Assembly: GCF_005405065.1 (NCBI RefSeq)
Contig: NZ_BJDI01000011.1
Coordinates: forward strand, 1 to 64,000
DNA: 64,000 bases
From: Lactiplantibacillus nangangensis
Lineage (GTDB): Bacteria; Bacillota; Bacilli; Lactobacillales; Lactobacillaceae
Direction of reading: 5' to 3'
The notes under the pieces were generated by a model, which saw only the letters and a list, made by a program, of their open reading frames with translations, had not been told where the DNA came from and ran no database searches. Position 1 is the stretch's first letter. Every line of letters begins with the position of its first letter. Below, in pieces: positions 63,904 through 64,000 of this stretch. A program made the position numbers and the translations under genes.

Positions 63904-64000
63904 ATGTCTATTGATTCTGAAACTTTAGTGCAACACATGAATAACCAACTTAGTGCCATCCAACCGTCCGATATTTTAGCTTTTAACGCTGAAATTGCCA
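63904..64000 (+). CDS. 5' end of a gene under aromatic attenuation, possibly an aminotransferase
   Basis: The frame starts MSIDSETLVQHMNNQLSAIQ with GGGAGG 9 bases upstream and runs off the window after 32 codons. The stretch IQPSDILAFNAEIA resembles the start of class I aromatic/branched aminotransferases (AraT/PatA-like), which would fit the aromatic leader peptide, but 32 residues cannot prove it. Confidence 0.45.
   Translation, partial: MSIDSETLVQHMNNQLSAIQPSDILAFNAEIA

Overview
The window reads as chromosome of a Lactiplantibacillus plantarum-group lactic acid bacterium. The evidence is an LPQTDE-type sortase motif on the first surface protein, WxL surface proteins with a DUF916/DUF3324 partner, a PepX/prolyl-iminopeptidase pair, Nramp MntH followed by UspA, a ppx-ppk-ppx polyphosphate operon, OatA, and moderate GC with strong AGGAGG-type ribosome sites. 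The species call is inference from gene content; no database was searched. I see no prophage, CRISPR array, rRNA operon or full-size insertion sequence.

Layout. 0.3-4.9 kb: a large coiled-coil LPxTG protein, an orphan RelB/DinJ-like antitoxin and two unknown small genes. 4.9-11.3 kb: nitroreductase and a WxL surface-protein cluster in which two paralogous WxL genes flank a DUF916/DUF3324 gene and share a duplicated promoter. 11.7-18 kb: glpK, a DUF2812-like protein, a divergent tRNA-Asn, an Spx paralogue that lost its CXXC redox switch, and mntH-uspA with an MntR-like box. 18.7-24.4 kb: the polyphosphate operon (GppA-HD, PPK1, GppA) and LicD. 24.6-30 kb: MarR, phospho-beta-glucosidase with an RpiR regulator, and an NCS2 purine permease with PurBox-like sites. 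30.4-37.2 kb: two orphan AbrB-like antitoxins, Crp-, HxlR- and SDR-type genes, a CPBP protease, prolyl iminopeptidase, and birA-bioY under a clear BirA operator. 37.4-51.3 kb: OatA-like acetyltransferase, PepX, OsmC, DegV, an amino-acid permease, a PdxK-like kinase, Nudix, a second guanylate kinase, Fur, and a Ser-rich membrane protein. 51.9-58.3 kb: a sugar island of araC-aga-EIIA diverging from a GH32 hydrolase and EIIBC, which together look like a split PTS for sucrose or raffinose-type sugars. 58.3-63.5 kb: two TetR modules, signal peptidase I and a HAD hydrolase. The window ends in a leader-peptide-controlled gene.

Three things stand out. (1) At 63538-63830 there is a complete transcription attenuator: a 20-codon leader peptide with six consecutive aromatic codons (F-Y-F-W-Y-F), whose codons can pair with the antiterminator strand, which in turn competes with a terminator before the last gene (start 63904). 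(2) A ~185-bp structured repeat (family A, six copies). Two copies sit inside ~475-480-bp MITE-like elements with terminal inverted repeats and 5-bp target duplications. (3) A second ~140-bp structured repeat (family B, four copies in two divergent pairs). In both families the stems differ between copies by compensatory changes, which argues that the folded form is what is conserved.
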